Position numbers and translations under genes: made by a program. Below are positions 22,762 to 33,260 of a stretch of DNA of 64,000 nt, piece by piece. The number at the start of each line of letters is the position of its first letter. Positions within the stretch are counted from its first letter, which is position 1. The stretch lies in the NCBI GenBank assembly GCA_020912385.1, contig CP087215.1, positions 1,302,001 through 1,366,000 of the forward strand, in the 5' to 3' direction. The stretch is from Neofusicoccum parvum. Its lineage: Eukaryota > Ascomycota > Dothideomycetes > Botryosphaeriales > Botryosphaeriaceae. The notes under the pieces were generated by a model. That model was not told where the DNA came from. It saw nothing but the letters and a program-made list of their open reading frames with translations, and did not search any database.

Positions 22762-23565
22762 TTATTCTCTGGATGTTGGGGAACAGTTACGCTACTAAAG
22801 CTTGCGAATTGACAGAAGAGAACTGCGAGAGTCAGCGAGCTGGTAGCGACGTGCCAGATATGGCCTGGAAGAATTTTTTGCAAACTGAGCTCCTTGCCAG
22901 ACTTTCCTTCACGTCTCCACATTCCATATAGGTGGTCGATTTCACAGACGCATATATATGGACACGTGGCGTAGAGCTCAAGATATACGGAATACGTCTC
23001 CTCGGGATGTCCACCAGGCCGAACCAAAATGGTACTCGTACCCCGGAACCTGGAAACCCGAAGACACGCTATCCGAGAAACTTGATCCGATATCACCCCC
23101 TTGAGCGGGGTGGCACGCTGCTGCACGACCCCGTGCTCGCTCTCGTATCTGGATTCTGCGGAGGCTACGTGCGTACGCATCTCTTCGGTCTTTTCCTGCC
23201 CGTTGAAGCCCATATCGGTGAAGATCAAACACCTGTGATGGGTAAGTGCTGTGGATCTCGTCTCTCGGTGTTTGTGTTTGGCAGCGCGCCAAGCTTCGTT
23301 ATGGCGGGGCGGCATCGGGAAGGGCACGGTGAATTCACCGACGTGACGGCACGGCAGCCAACCATCGGACCGGTGCTTGCTACGTTCGGTTGCCCAATAC
23401 GTGCATGTTAGTCTCCATTTATATTTTGCATCATTTTCATTGGGTGCCACGTTGAAAGGAGGTCTTGGGGCCGAATGTGGGGCCGTAACTGCATCATCTA
23501 TCACTATAAGACCTCCAGGAAAGCATCTGCAACCTTATCTTACCTAGCCCAACACGAGTTTAACT
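22762..23565. other. spacer with promoter of the P450 gene
   Basis: About 0.8 kb. A 272-codon minus-strand frame covers most of it and runs into the end of the HET gene, but its composition is not protein-like. A TATA-like CTATAAG lies at 23504-23510, about 56 bp before the P450 start codon. Confidence 0.45.
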
Positions 23566-25380
23566 ATGGCTTTGTTCGACATTCTCGCCACAGTGCCACC
23601 GCACTATCTGGCAGTTTCCTTAATTGGTGCTGTTGCGTCCTTTTTCTTCCTACGCTCCATTTTCCGCGCAGTATTCACACCTCTTCAATCCATCCCTGGT
23701 CCATTCTTGGCAAGATTTACACGTCTCTGGTATCTTTACAGGGTCTGGAAAGGCGATTTTGAGAAAGTCAATATCGAGCTTCACCGGAAGTATGGTACGT
23801 CAACAAACACAAGCTACCGACACCTCGGAACCAAATCAAAATCGAAGTGCTGTGCTGACGGGACATAGGCCCTATTGTCCGTATTACCCCTTACGAATAC
23901 TCCATCGACGACCCCTCAGCGATCCGCCCCATCTACGGACATGGCACACACTTCGTCAAAGGCTACTGGTACACTGGCAGCAGCAACCCGGACTTCCACA
24001 CCGAGGACATCTTCTCGGGGCGAGACCCGAAGCTGCATGCCGTGAACAGGCGCAAGTTCTCGAGCCTGTACTCCATGTCCGCGCTCCTCAAGATGGAGCA
24101 GCCCGTGAACGAATGCATTGAGATCTTCGAGCAGCGACTCCGGGAGATGGCAAGGTACGTGATCGCCTCCAGCAGCCCCGCGCGCCACCACGCTCACACA
24201 CCCGCAGCTCGGGGCGAGAAATAGACCTTCAGTGGTGGATGCAGTGCTACGCCTTCGATGTCATCGCCGCCGTCTCGGTCGCCAAGCGCTTCGGCTTCCT
24301 CGACGCCGGCGAGGACGGGCTGGAGCTCATCTCGACGCTCGACGGCTTCCTCTGGTACGCCGCCCACGTCGGCGTCTACTCGGAGTTCCACCGCACCATC
24401 TTCCGCATCTCCCAGCGCCTCGGCAAGCACGGCCTCACCAAGACCATGGAGTTCACCATCAAACAGGTCACGGAGCGTCTCAACGACAACAAGGATCCGG
24501 AAAAGAGGGTCGAGGGGCAGGACTTCCTGGCGAAGCTGTTGAGGCTGCACGAGGAAGAGCCGCGGAACGTCCAGATGGCGGACGTGCTGGGGGTGATTCA
24601 GGGCAACATCGGTGCCGGGAGCGACACTACGAGCATCACCTTGACGAGCATTTTCTGGAACGTGTTCAGGAACCCGAGGGTTCTCGAGAAGGCAAGTCGT
24701 GCCCTTGGCTAGAGCGGGGACCGGTTGACTGACGAGCCCTGTGGTGCAGCTGCGCGCCGAGATCGATGAGAAGTACGCCGCCGGTGAGCTGTCGGATCCG
24801 GTGACCTTCGCGGAGGCGCAGAAGCTGCCTTACTTGCAAGCCGTGCTTCAGGAAGGCCTTCGGATGCACCCCGCCACTGGCTTGCCTATGTGGAGGGCGG
24901 TGCCAAAGGGAGGCGCTGAACTTGCTGGCAGATACTTTCCAGAAGGCGTGAGTATCCTCCGGTCACATTTTCAGTCGTAATGCGTGCTGAAATAATAGCA
25001 GGCTACTGTCGGAATCAACTCTTGGGTTGCTCACGCTAACAAGCAAGTCTTCGGGCATGATGCGGACGAGTTCGTACCGGAGAGATGGTTGGAAAGCAAA
25101 GAGAAGAGCCAGGCAATGGAGCGCTACTTCCTAGCTGTAAGTTTCTCTAAGTTTCGAGACTTACTATGCATTGATTCTGACCCTTCTGAAGTTCGGCCAT
25201 GGCTCAAGGACTTGCATTGGCAAGAATATCAGCTTAATGGAAATCTCGAAGCTTGTTCCGACACTTTTACGCAAATTCGATTTCAGTTTGGTAGCACCGG
25301 ATGCGGATTTGGAGTGCTCAAACAGATGGTTCGTGAAGCAGAAGAACATTAAGCTCATCGTGAAGGAAAGAAACGTGTAG
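23566..25380 (+). CDS. cytochrome P450 monooxygenase (pisatin demethylase/benzoate hydroxylase-like)
   Basis: Six exons: 23566-23794, 23869-24154, 24208-24691, 24750-24947, 25002-25136 and 25192-25380, giving 506 aa. Residues ~12-35 form the membrane anchor, followed by a Pro-Gly-Pro hinge. The I-helix motif Ala-Gly-Ser-Asp-Thr-Thr is at 308-313 and the K-helix Glu-Gly-Leu-Arg at 368-371. A Pro-Glu-Arg-Trp occurs near 425. The heme loop Phe-Gly-x-Gly-Ser-Arg-Thr-Cys-Ile-Gly is at 445-454, with Cys452 as ligand. All catalytic parts are present, so the enzyme should be active in the ER. The third intron begins GCAAGT, a GC-AG intron, and its 58 nt contain a TTGACTGAC branch region. The overall pattern recalls fungal CYPs acting on aromatic or phytoalexin-like substrates, but the substrate cannot be read from the sequence. 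No partner biosynthetic genes are beside it. Confidence 0.93.
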
Positions 25381-28083
25381 GATTTTGGCTTCTTAATTGG
25401 GAGCTGTTACTTCACTCTCGAACGTATCTGACTAGCTATTGGTTTCATCAAAAATTTCGGCCCAGCGTGGGAAGGAATATGTACAGCATTTGCAGAACTG
25501 AATTCATGAAATCAACATGTTAGCTCCGTACAGAAAGACTAAACGTTATTAATAACGCACAGTTGCCCCTTTTTGACATTTTAAACGGCTGAGCTTAGAT
25601 AACCAGCTGAGAAACCCCGTCTCTTTAACGTAATTTCGCCTTAGTATTGAATTTGCTTTAGGCAATTGGTACGACGCTAATCTATCCAAGTATGGGTTCA
25701 TGAATCTTCAGTTTAGTAGAACTACGGAACGCTACAGCAACGACAGCGAGGATCGTGTTGAAAGAGACTGCACAGAGGCGAAAAGTGATCACCACCGTAC
25801 CAGCGTTCCGGAGATCCAACAGCACAGTTCATGAAGAAATACGGGGTCCGGCCATATAATATGAACCTATATATTTTAAGACAGAGAAGTAGTATGAGAG
25901 GTTACACAAGGCTAGAATGCAAGGAAAAGCGCGGAGGGTCACAGAAAAGATAATGTTGGCCCTCCATCTGCTTCGAGCTCTCCTTAGCGCTGCGCTCGTG
26001 GCCGATCTGGAAGAACTGGATGCCCATCCGTTGAGCCGGAGCAGCATCTACCTGTTTTCCCCCCCTCCTGTGAGTGCGGCTACTTCTTTTTCGAGATGGT
26101 TGCCATTATTCTTCGACCTGAATAACCCTTTCAACTATCAGCCCACGAGCTAGAGCTCCGAGCTGGAGCCCTAAGATGAAACTGCACAGTTGTAGTAAGT
26201 TGCGCGGCATTCTAAACTACACGTAAAACATTAACAGTTGTGATGTACGCGTTGGAGACATGCCGGAGAATAAAAAGCTGCAAAGGGCATCTCCCATTTG
26301 ATTGTGGTAAAACTCAGACGAATACAAGGACTGGAAATATAGTGGTTGATAATACTGTATTGAGGTTGTTATTTCACTGTAGTAAGAGCCGAAAGGAAAG
26401 TAGACAGCCCGGTGATACATGCGAGGCGGATTTACTAGTAGCCGGACGGCTACGGGAGGACGTAACCACCCGAATAAGCCGTGGCCAAAGGAAAGCGTAG
26501 ATGAGATATTTGCCAGCAAACGGCGAGTCTCACCTGTTCTTCCGAGGAGCGTCAGGGCTTGGTGATAGCCTCCTCACAGCCTCGTCTGCGCGGATCCACA
26601 CCCGAGGCTCGATTCCAGCCAATGAAGAAGCGTATTTTAAACAGAATTGACGTTTGTGGTACGAAAGGAGCTTGAAAGATTCAGAGAGTCAGTAACGAAT
26701 GCCGTTCCTGTGGGTCGCAGCTGTGGGCGCGGGTTGGCCATCCAAGGGCGCTGTATGCTTACCAGCATCGTCTTCTACTCTCGACAACTGAATTAGTCTC
26801 ATCATAACCTGACTGACTGTATGCTATCGTGCTTCTTGAATCAACAGAACTTGTAACATTCCTTCGAGGTTTGCCGGCGCCGGTGAGATGTTCAGAAGGG
26901 TACAAAAGGAAGACTGCCAGCGCCCGTGTTGATCCCCGACTCTCTCCCTTCCTCCTCCTTCATCTCATCACCTTGATCACAATCTCCGACTTTTCTTCAA
27001 GAGTCTCCAAGATTCCGCGTTTTGAACAAGCCCAAAGAGCCTCTTTCAGAGAGCGCATACATCTCGTCCTGCTCTTGCCAGCTCGCCCGCAGAGCTGCGT
27101 CGCAACGCTCAGCGCATTCCGTTTCTTGATCCCCGACAAGAATGACCCCGACCGGGGCTTCTCGATCACTCTCAGTCAGCGATACGATCAACGTCGTTGG
27201 TGTTGCGATTTCTCTCATCACGGCGGTCGTCACCATCACCCTGACCTATGCAACCTGGCGGGCTCAACTTCGAGCACAACGGCGCAGAGGTTGCCTCACC
27301 TTCGGTTTCCTGTTTCTTTCGAAGGCTGCTAATGGATGCACAGGGGCACAAGACGTTGAGCTGCGAGCTGGGCGAGAATGGTATCTCGCTTTGGGACGCC
27401 GTAGCGACTGATCACGGTACAACTATAACGTTTCTCCTCTCTGTACAAGTTTTTCGCAGTCGTTTTGGTGTGGTGATCACGGTCGCTTGGTATTGTCGTT
27501 TGGTGTTTTCGCTTGGTGTTTCGCTTCGTTCTGCGCCCGCACAATGCTGTTGTTCCATCTCTTTCGCATCGCTCAGAACGCGCATTCCGCCTGCGATGTG
27601 GATCTCGACGCCCGCAACTCAAAAAAGTCGGCGGGGCGGGTCGCACTTTGCTATTACGCAAACATTAATTCAGACAATAACTGAAAACCCCAGAGAAATG
27701 CTTCTTGTTGATGGTGCCATTAGCCCTTGAAGTGGGAAGTGATGTTAGTTGTGTCGAGGTGCGCGAGTCCTTTGGTCCAAGAGTGGCCGGTCGTGTTGCA
27801 TGCAAATGCGCTGGCGCAACTGCGTGGATGCACAATTGCGCAAAACTCACTCACCGCTTTAGCCTACCGCCTAACTCATTCTGTAGCATCTTTTCCGAAG
27901 GGATTGACAAGGTCTATTTTACTGTACAAAATTACTATAAGGTTGACCCTGGCCATACCTTGAACCTACCTAGCAAGTCTAATTGCATTTAACCGTATAT
28001 TGTGGCCCTTTGGGCTCCGAAGAGCTCGACACGTGATATTCTGCCGGCACAATTTTCGTGTTCAAGAAGGCCTGAGGCTGAAA

Positions 28084-28121
28084 GGGCGAAAGCGCAAAAG
28101 GGCGAAAGCGCAAAAGGGCGA
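28084..28121. repeat. 16-bp tandem repeat
   Basis: Two perfect copies of a purine-rich 16-mer (28084-28099 and 28100-28115) plus a partial third copy. Simple slippage repeat in noncoding DNA. Confidence 0.8.
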
Positions 28122-28340
28122 TGGGAGCAAAACCATGCTGCCGAAGTTTTACCGCGCACAGCCACCCGGCCGCAGCAGCCTGCAGTCTGGCTTGGTGTGT
28201 ACACGTACGCGCTCCCATTAGCCACATTTGAGCGAGTAAACAACTTATACAATGTTGCTTAGCATAAGTACATCAAACCATTTGCGACACGCCTGAAGGT
28301 ATGTATTCAGAGAGATGACTTCAGCTGTGGTGCAACATGA

Positions 28341-28345
28341 CAAAG
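28341..28345. other. target-site duplication (left), CAAAG
   Basis: The 5 bp immediately before the left LTR match the 5 bp immediately after the right LTR (33396-33400). Five base pairs is the normal integration stagger of Ty1/copia elements. Confidence 0.9.
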
Positions 28346-28480
28346 TGTTGAAATTTGGTCACGTTGGTATCACGTGTATTTAACTTTATCGCGAGACCGT
28401 TAAGGAGGGGGCCTCCTCCACCTCCCTCACCTCTTTGCCAAGAATCCACTCATTTGACTGCCTTCATCAATATTTTAACA
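28346..28480 (+). repeat. left LTR (135 bp)
   Basis: It begins TGTTG and ends TAACA, giving the TG...CA ends of LTRs with a 5-bp near-palindromic terminal inverted repeat. It matches 33261-33395 at every position I compared. It contains a GGGGCCTCCTCCACCTCC-type GC-rich core. Confidence 0.95.
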
Positions 28481-28499
28481 GTTATGAGCCCGGAAGCGC
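28481..28499 (+). other. primer-binding site, half-tRNA type
   Basis: Directly abutting the left LTR, GTTATGAGCCCGGAAGCGC is complementary to what I recall of the anticodon arm and preceding stem of initiator tRNA-Met (CTCATAAC core). Drosophila copia uses this internal half-tRNA primer instead of the tRNA 3' end. The match to this fungus's own tRNA is not checked. Confidence 0.7.
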
Positions 28500-28756
28500 T
28501 TAGAATGCCTTTTAACAACTGATTCTTCGTCACTCTTTACCCCTAGGTGGTTTTCCAACTCTTCCGCCATATCCGGAGGGTTAGATCACCTTCGCCGCCT
28601 ACTTCTTCTACTTGATCTGTTTCTCTCATCTCTCTATCAATCTCTTTCATCAGCATAAGCTCTTCTAAGCTCACAGTCATTCTCTCTACCTCCCAGCAAT
28701 GGGAAGACTGGCTTTTCCTAATCCTAGGGCGTGCTGAACGGCTACATGTCCGCCAA

Positions 28757-30166
28757 TTGGTGGATCCAAGCCAGACAGCAAAGCCACAAGGACTACAGGA
28801 ACTAGAGAGACCCACGCTATCATCGGAAGCACCAATAGAGAATCAGATTCGAGTATACCAAGCCAGGCGGACCGCCTACAAAGACAATCTTTCAGCATAC
28901 AGGGAACAGCAACGAGGCTTAACTGATATCTCAGCTCTCATTCAAGAGACCATCAACGCAAGCCTTCTCCCTGTCCTACGAAATGCACAGGACCATCATC
29001 CTTGGTCTCTTCTTTCAGCCCTCAAGAAACGTCTTGCTCCAACGGATCACGTTACCACCCAAGAGCTCCGTAATCAACACAGCAAGCTCTGCAAGACGCC
29101 TACCAGCCAGAACACTGAGAAGTGGCTACAACAGTGGGAGGAATTCTACCGCAGAGGCAAGCTAGCCAAGCTCCCTCTTATGGAAGGAAACTATCCTGCA
29201 ATGGACTTTCTGGATGCTCTATCTGGACACGACCATATCTTCACTTCAAATCATCTCATTGATCTGGAGAAGAATCCAAGCCACCAGTTTGATTTCCCAA
29301 GCCTTATTGAGCAATACCGCAACTACTCCAAGTCTGAGAACCTACGTCAGGCTTCAAGATCAGGGAAATACGCTGCCTTCCCAGCTACCTTTAGGGGAAC
29401 AACTCAGGACTCTCCACCACCTCCATGTGTGTGTGGATCACGTCACTACTGGGTCAAGTGCTGGTATCTCAACTCGGACAACAGACCAACCGGCTGGACT
29501 CCCAATAAGGAGACTCAAGCTAAGGTGCAAAAGGCAATGTCCAACGCAGACCTCAAGGCTAAGATTAAAGCGTCAATTAAGCGAAGCAAGCAACGCTCTT
29601 CAGGGCAATCCAAGCCAGAGCAGTCATCAAGCACCAAGGAAGATCAACCCTCACAGCAACCTAGATCACTGGGAAACTACCCAGCCAGGATCACTACCTT
29701 CTACACCAAGCCATCACAGCCAGAGACCATTGAGCTCTCCTGGATGCTTGATTCAGGCGCCTCAAACCACATTTGCAACAAGCATATGAAGGAGAGGTTT
29801 ACCAAGACTTATGAGGCAACTGAGAACCAACGCCTTACCTGTAGCACTCAGTCTATCCCAGTTGAGTGCTATGGAACTGTCACAATCAATGTTCAAACCC
29901 CTGAGGGACAAGCAACTATGACTCTTGTTGATGTTGCTTATGTTCCTGACCTTCAAGCCAACCTTGTCTCCTTAGATAAGTTGTGGGTAAAGGAGGTCCA
30001 TTGGGACACTGAGAAGATGCGCCTTCATAAGCAAGGCACTACTCTCTGCACTCTCACACCATTCCAAGGTCATTTTTACCTTGAATTCAATAAAGTCATT
30101 AGGAGACGATCTTTCCTCCCTTTCTGCGCATGTAGCAAGGATTATGCCCATCAGCAAGTGGCATAG
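28757..30166 (+). CDS. copia element gag and protease frame
   Basis: Open frame of about 470 codons that extends back without stops to about 28616 but offers no ATG, so the true gag start is unclear; 28757 is only a TTG. The gag part is helical and polar. A compact zinc-knuckle-like Cys-x-Cys-x3-His-x4-Cys lies near 29426-29461. The protease active site Asp-Ser-Gly-Ala is at about 29749-29760, followed by the conserved Asn-His-Ile-Cys. The frame stops at 30166, just after the start of the pre-integrase region, where coding passes to the +1 frame. Proteins of this type form the cytoplasmic particle in which the element is copied. Confidence 0.85.
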   Translation: MVDPSQTAKPQGLQELERPTLSSEAPIENQIRVYQARRTAYKDNLSAYREQQRGLTDISALIQETINASLLPVLRNAQDHHPWSLLSALKKRLAPTDHVTTQELRNQHSKLCKTPTSQNTEKWLQQWEEFYRRGKLAKLPLMEGNYPAMDFLDALSGHDHIFTSNHLIDLEKNPSHQFDFPSLIEQYRNYSKSENLRQASRSGKYAAFPATFRGTTQDSPPPPCVCGSRHYWVKCWYLNSDNRPTGWTPNKETQAKVQKAMSNADLKAKIKASIKRSKQRSSGQSKPEQSSSTKEDQPSQQPRSLGNYPARITTFYTKPSQPETIELSWMLDSGASNHICNKHMKERFTKTYEATENQRLTCSTQSIPVECYGTVTINVQTPEGQATMTLVDVAYVPDLQANLVSLDKLWVKEVHWDTEKMRLHKQGTTLCTLTPFQGHFYLEFNKVIRRRSFLPFCACSKDYAHQQVA

Positions 30167-31472
30167 TATCTTTGCACATGCAGGGCTCAATGCCCTGACA
30201 CACCTTCCAGATGCTGTGGAAGGAGCCGCCTTTTCAGGCCCCACTGAATCACTTTCCAGCCATTGTGACGTCTGCGCACGCACAAAGGCACATCAAATCA
30301 TTTCAAGATCCTCACATAAAGAGGAAAATCCTACGGAACCCTTCTCACGGGTCTCCTTTGACCTCATTCACATGCAGCCCTCATCTGATCAGCACCGCTG
30401 GATCACGCACCTTGAGTGTATGACTTCAAAGTTCATTCTCACTGCTACACACAAGCTCAAGTCAGAGGCACCAGACCTTATACTTGACTTCCTGTCCATC
30501 ATCAAGACTCGCTACCGAGCAACTGTTGTGTTTTTCCGCACTGATGGAGAGACCTCTTTGGACCAGCCCTTTCGTAGAGCCCTCAGTGATCAGGGAATCA
30601 CTTTGGAGACCTCAGCTCCACGCACCCCAGAACAGAATGGGAACTCAGAGAGAGCTGGAGGAATACTCATTCTTAAGGCACGAGCACTGCGTGCAAGTGG
30701 GAACCTCCTAGATACCCTCTGGCCCGAGACTGTCAAGGCAGCTGCCTACATCTACAACCGTACCCCATCTCAGGTGCTTCAGTGGAGAACTCCGTTTGAG
30801 CAGGTCCATCACTTCAAGCCAGATGTCTCTCATTTACGGGTATATGGTTGCAAAGCCTATGCTCTTAAAAAGAACATCACACGTATAGCCAAGCTAGAAG
30901 ATAGAGCTCTTGTTGGATATCTCGTTGGATACGAATCCAGGAATATCTACCGCATCTGGGTCCCAGACAAGGACAATGTCATTCGCACCAGGGACGTCAC
31001 CTTTGATGAGGACACTGTGTATGACCTATCCAGCAAGGAGGTCTACTACAGTATTCCTAAGGAGGAACCAGCAACGCTTAAGATTCCACCAGTTCACCTG
31101 TCAAACTCAGACACAGAGAGTGATGAGGAGGAGGCCCTCCTTACACCTCCTAAATCAACAGCAAAGGAAGGTGAATCACAGGCATACTTGCCTACTCCAA
31201 GCCCATCAAGTCAAGAGGATTCACACCTGGAGTTTACTCCTCAAGACTCAGGGGGTGAGGACCTCCCACCATCTGATTCTCCTCCTGAACCTCCACCAAG
31301 ACGTCTCCTCCCAGTTCAGTACCCAACAACACCTCATCCAGCAGCTCAACCTGGCAACAGAGCTCCCAGGGGAAATGAGATTGCAGGGCAGATTTCAGAA
31401 CACAACATCCAGACGCAGCCAAGGAACCGCAGGCGTAATGCCTACCTAGCTGCGCTGCAGCAAGCAACATAG
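30081..31472 (+). CDS. copia element integrase frame
   Basis: About 463 codons in the +1 frame relative to gag-protease. The zinc-binding pre-integrase part has His...His and Cys-Asp-Val-Cys (about 30165-30280). The catalytic core follows: Asp in Phe-Asp-Leu-Ile-His, Thr-Asp-Gly-Glu, and Asn-Gly-Asn-Ser-Glu-Arg, the D,D(35)E triad of retroelement integrases. A conserved Lys-Ala-Ala-Ala-Tyr-Ile-Tyr-Asn-Arg-Thr-Pro block follows, then a long acidic, Pro/Ser-rich linker. The frame ends with TAG at 31470-31472, after which the same frame continues as RT. There is no separate promoter; the segment would be made only by recoding or is defective. Confidence 0.88.
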   Translation: MNSIKSLGDDLSSLSAHVARIMPISKWHSIFAHAGLNALTHLPDAVEGAAFSGPTESLSSHCDVCARTKAHQIISRSSHKEENPTEPFSRVSFDLIHMQPSSDQHRWITHLECMTSKFILTATHKLKSEAPDLILDFLSIIKTRYRATVVFFRTDGETSLDQPFRRALSDQGITLETSAPRTPEQNGNSERAGGILILKARALRASGNLLDTLWPETVKAAAYIYNRTPSQVLQWRTPFEQVHHFKPDVSHLRVYGCKAYALKKNITRIAKLEDRALVGYLVGYESRNIYRIWVPDKDNVIRTRDVTFDEDTVYDLSSKEVYYSIPKEEPATLKIPPVHLSNSDTESDEEEALLTPPKSTAKEGESQAYLPTPSPSSQEDSHLEFTPQDSGGEDLPPSDSPPEPPPRRLLPVQYPTTPHPAAQPGNRAPRGNEIAGQISEHNIQTQPRNRRRNAYLAALQQAT

Positions 31473-33125
31473 GGTCCATCATCATTCATTGCCGCCTTCA
31501 TGGCAGGCCTCAGTGGACCAGGCCAGCCCATCACTCCCAAATTGCACAGGGACAATCTCCCACCAGAACCTGAGCATTTCAGCCAAGTCCTCACACATCC
31601 ATTCAAGGATCAATTCATGCAAGCAATCCAAGAGGAGATTCAGAAGCTCAAAACTAAGGGGGTGTGGAAGGAAGTCCACTTAAATACTGCACATCAAGCA
31701 GGTGTTCAAGTCCTTCCACTTACCTGGGTTCTCAAATATAAGTTTGATGAGCTAGGGAATCTCACACGCTTCAAGGCTCGCATCTATGTTAGGGGAGACC
31801 TTCAATTCACCCTTCAAGACACTTATGCAGCTACATTGGCATCTAGAATCTTCAGGAGCCTTATGGCGCTTGCAGCAGCCTTTGACTTGGAAACCATTCA
31901 ACTGGACGTTGTGAATGCATTCCCAAGTGTTCCTCTCAATGAAAATATCTTTTGTTTTCCCCCACCAGGCATGGATCTTCCTCCTGGTAAATGTCTACAG
32001 TTGCTACGTGCACTATATGGACTCAAGCAGTCTCCTGCCTTATGGCAGAACTATTTCACTCAATCACTTCTTGATTTGGGGCTCCTCTCTGTCCCTGACG
32101 CTCCCTGCTTGTTTACCAATGAATTTCTTATTCTATTCTTCTTTGTGGACGACATTATTCTTATATTCAGTCACCAACACCGTCAGTACGTCCTAAGCTT
32201 TCAGGAAGAGCTCTCACAGCGCTATGAGATGCGCGTACTAGGAGAGATTCAATGGTTTCTTTCAATTCGAGTTATCCGCAACCGTCAAGAGCGCACCCTT
32301 TGGCTCTCTCAGGAATCCTACCTGAACAACCTCCAGCACAAATACAAGGTCAATCAAGGGTCATTTCCATCAACTCCCTTGCCAATTGACGAGGAGATCA
32401 CGGCCAACGAGGATCACGCAACTGCTCAGGAGATTCACACTTACCAAAGCAAGATTGGATCAATCAACTTCGCAGCCATTAGCACACGGCCAGATGTTGC
32501 TTTTACAGCCAGCAAACTGTCATCATTTCTTCAAAATCCGTCTCATAGGCACCTCTATCTTGCACAACGGGTCCTTGCCTACCTTGGTGGGACAAAGCAG
32601 CACTCATTAGTCTTCTCTGGATATCAACAATCCTCCCCACAGGTGTTTACTATTAGTAGTGACGCCTCATATGGGACTGATCCGGAGACCAGGCGCAGCT
32701 ACCAGGGGTATCTGTTCACCCTCTTTGGGGGACCGGTGGACTGGAAAGCGGCCAAGCAACCCACTGTTACTACATCAAGCACAGAGGCTGAATTGCTATC
32801 CCTGTCTGATACTGCAAAGCAGGCTTTATGGTGGGACAGATTCTTTTCAGCCATTCACTTCTCTCCTGGCCATTCAACCTCAATTCAATGTGACAATCGC
32901 CAGACGATTCGTCTACTTGAGGAGAAAGCCAGCAAGCTCATCACCAAACTCCGCCATGTGGATATCCACAATCACTGGCTACGCCAGGAACTCCAACATG
33001 GCCGAATCAGACTTCACTGGTCAGCATCTGCTGAAACCTTAGCAGACGGCTTAACCAAGCCATTACCTAAGCAGGCACACGCTCACTTCATCTCACAACT
33101 CAATTTGGCAGTTCCCCCTTTTTAA
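31473..33125 (+). CDS. copia element reverse transcriptase and RNase H frame
   Basis: Continues in the integrase frame directly after the TAG; the first ATG is at 31500, giving 541 aa. RT motifs in order: Trp-Val-Leu-Lys-Tyr-Lys, Lys-Ala-Arg-Ile-Tyr-Val-Arg-Gly, Gln-Leu-Asp-Val-Val-Asn-Ala-Phe, Leu-Tyr-Gly-Leu-Lys-Gln-Ser-Pro, then Phe-Phe-Val-Asp-Asp-Ile, which is the catalytic Tyr-Val-Asp-Asp box with Phe in place of Tyr. RNase H follows with Ser-Asp-Ala-Ser-Tyr, Ser-Thr-Glu-Ala-Glu, Cys-Asn/Asp-Asn-Arg-Gln and the C-terminal Thr-Lys-Pro-Leu. The catalytic set is intact, so the element looks recently active apart from the two breaks. Confidence 0.9.
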   Translation, partial: GPSSFIAAFMAGLSGPGQPITPKLHRDNLPPEPEHFSQVLTHPFKDQFMQAIQEEIQKLKTKGVWKEVHLNTAHQAGVQVLPLTWVLKYKFDELGNLTRFKARIYVRGDLQFTLQDTYAATLASRIFRSLMALAAAFDLETIQLDVVNAFPSVPLNENIFCFPPPGMDLPPGKCLQLLRALYGLKQSPALWQNYFTQSLLDLGLLSVPDAPCLFTNEFLILFFFVDDIILIFSHQHRQYVLSFQEELSQRYEMRVLGEIQWFLSIRVIRNRQERTLWLSQESYLNNLQHKYKVNQGSFPSTPLPIDEEITANEDHATAQEIHTYQSKIGSINFAAISTRPDVAFTASKLSSFLQNPSHRHLYLAQRVLAYLGGTKQHSLVFSGYQQSSPQVFTISSDASYGTDPETRRSYQGYLFTLFGGPVDWKAAKQPTVTTSSTEAELLSLSDTAKQALWWDRFFSAIHFSPGHSTSIQCDNRQTIRLLEEKASKLITKLRHVDIHNHWLRQELQHGRIRLHWSASAETLADGLTKPLPKQAHAHFISQLNLAVPPF

Positions 33126-33250
33126 ATGCCCAGTCATGTTCTTCCCATTCGTCATTCACATCACTAAGCACCGCCGCTACCGTAATGGATTTTCGCGTTT
33201 TTCTCATTCACAGCAATGGTTATCGTGCATTGCCTAAATAGGCAATACAC

Positions 33251-33260
33251 GAAGGGGGTG
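33251..33260 (+). other. polypurine tract
   Basis: GAAGGGGGTG immediately precedes the right LTR, the position of the plus-strand primer in LTR retrotransposons. Confidence 0.75.

Larger units (their letters stand above)
25381..28345. other. gene-free, AT-richer stretch left of the transposon
   Basis: Nearly 3 kb. The left part (25.4-26.5 kb) is AT-rich with many stops in all frames. From 26.9 to 27.7 kb it becomes GC-richer, with one short frame (27142 onward) that starts with a transmembrane-like segment but does not extend convincingly. No transposase, RT or RNA gene is visible. Confidence 0.45.

Noticed and set aside
22686..23504. 272-codon minus-strand ORF between HET and P450 genes
   Set aside because: No domain pattern, unnatural His/Arg/Ser composition, and it overlaps the HET gene end. 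Kept as a remote possibility only.
27142..27412. Possible small membrane protein
   Set aside because: The first 50 residues look like a real transmembrane start, but the only splice onward needs a GTTGCC donor and the following frame loses protein character. At most a gene relic.
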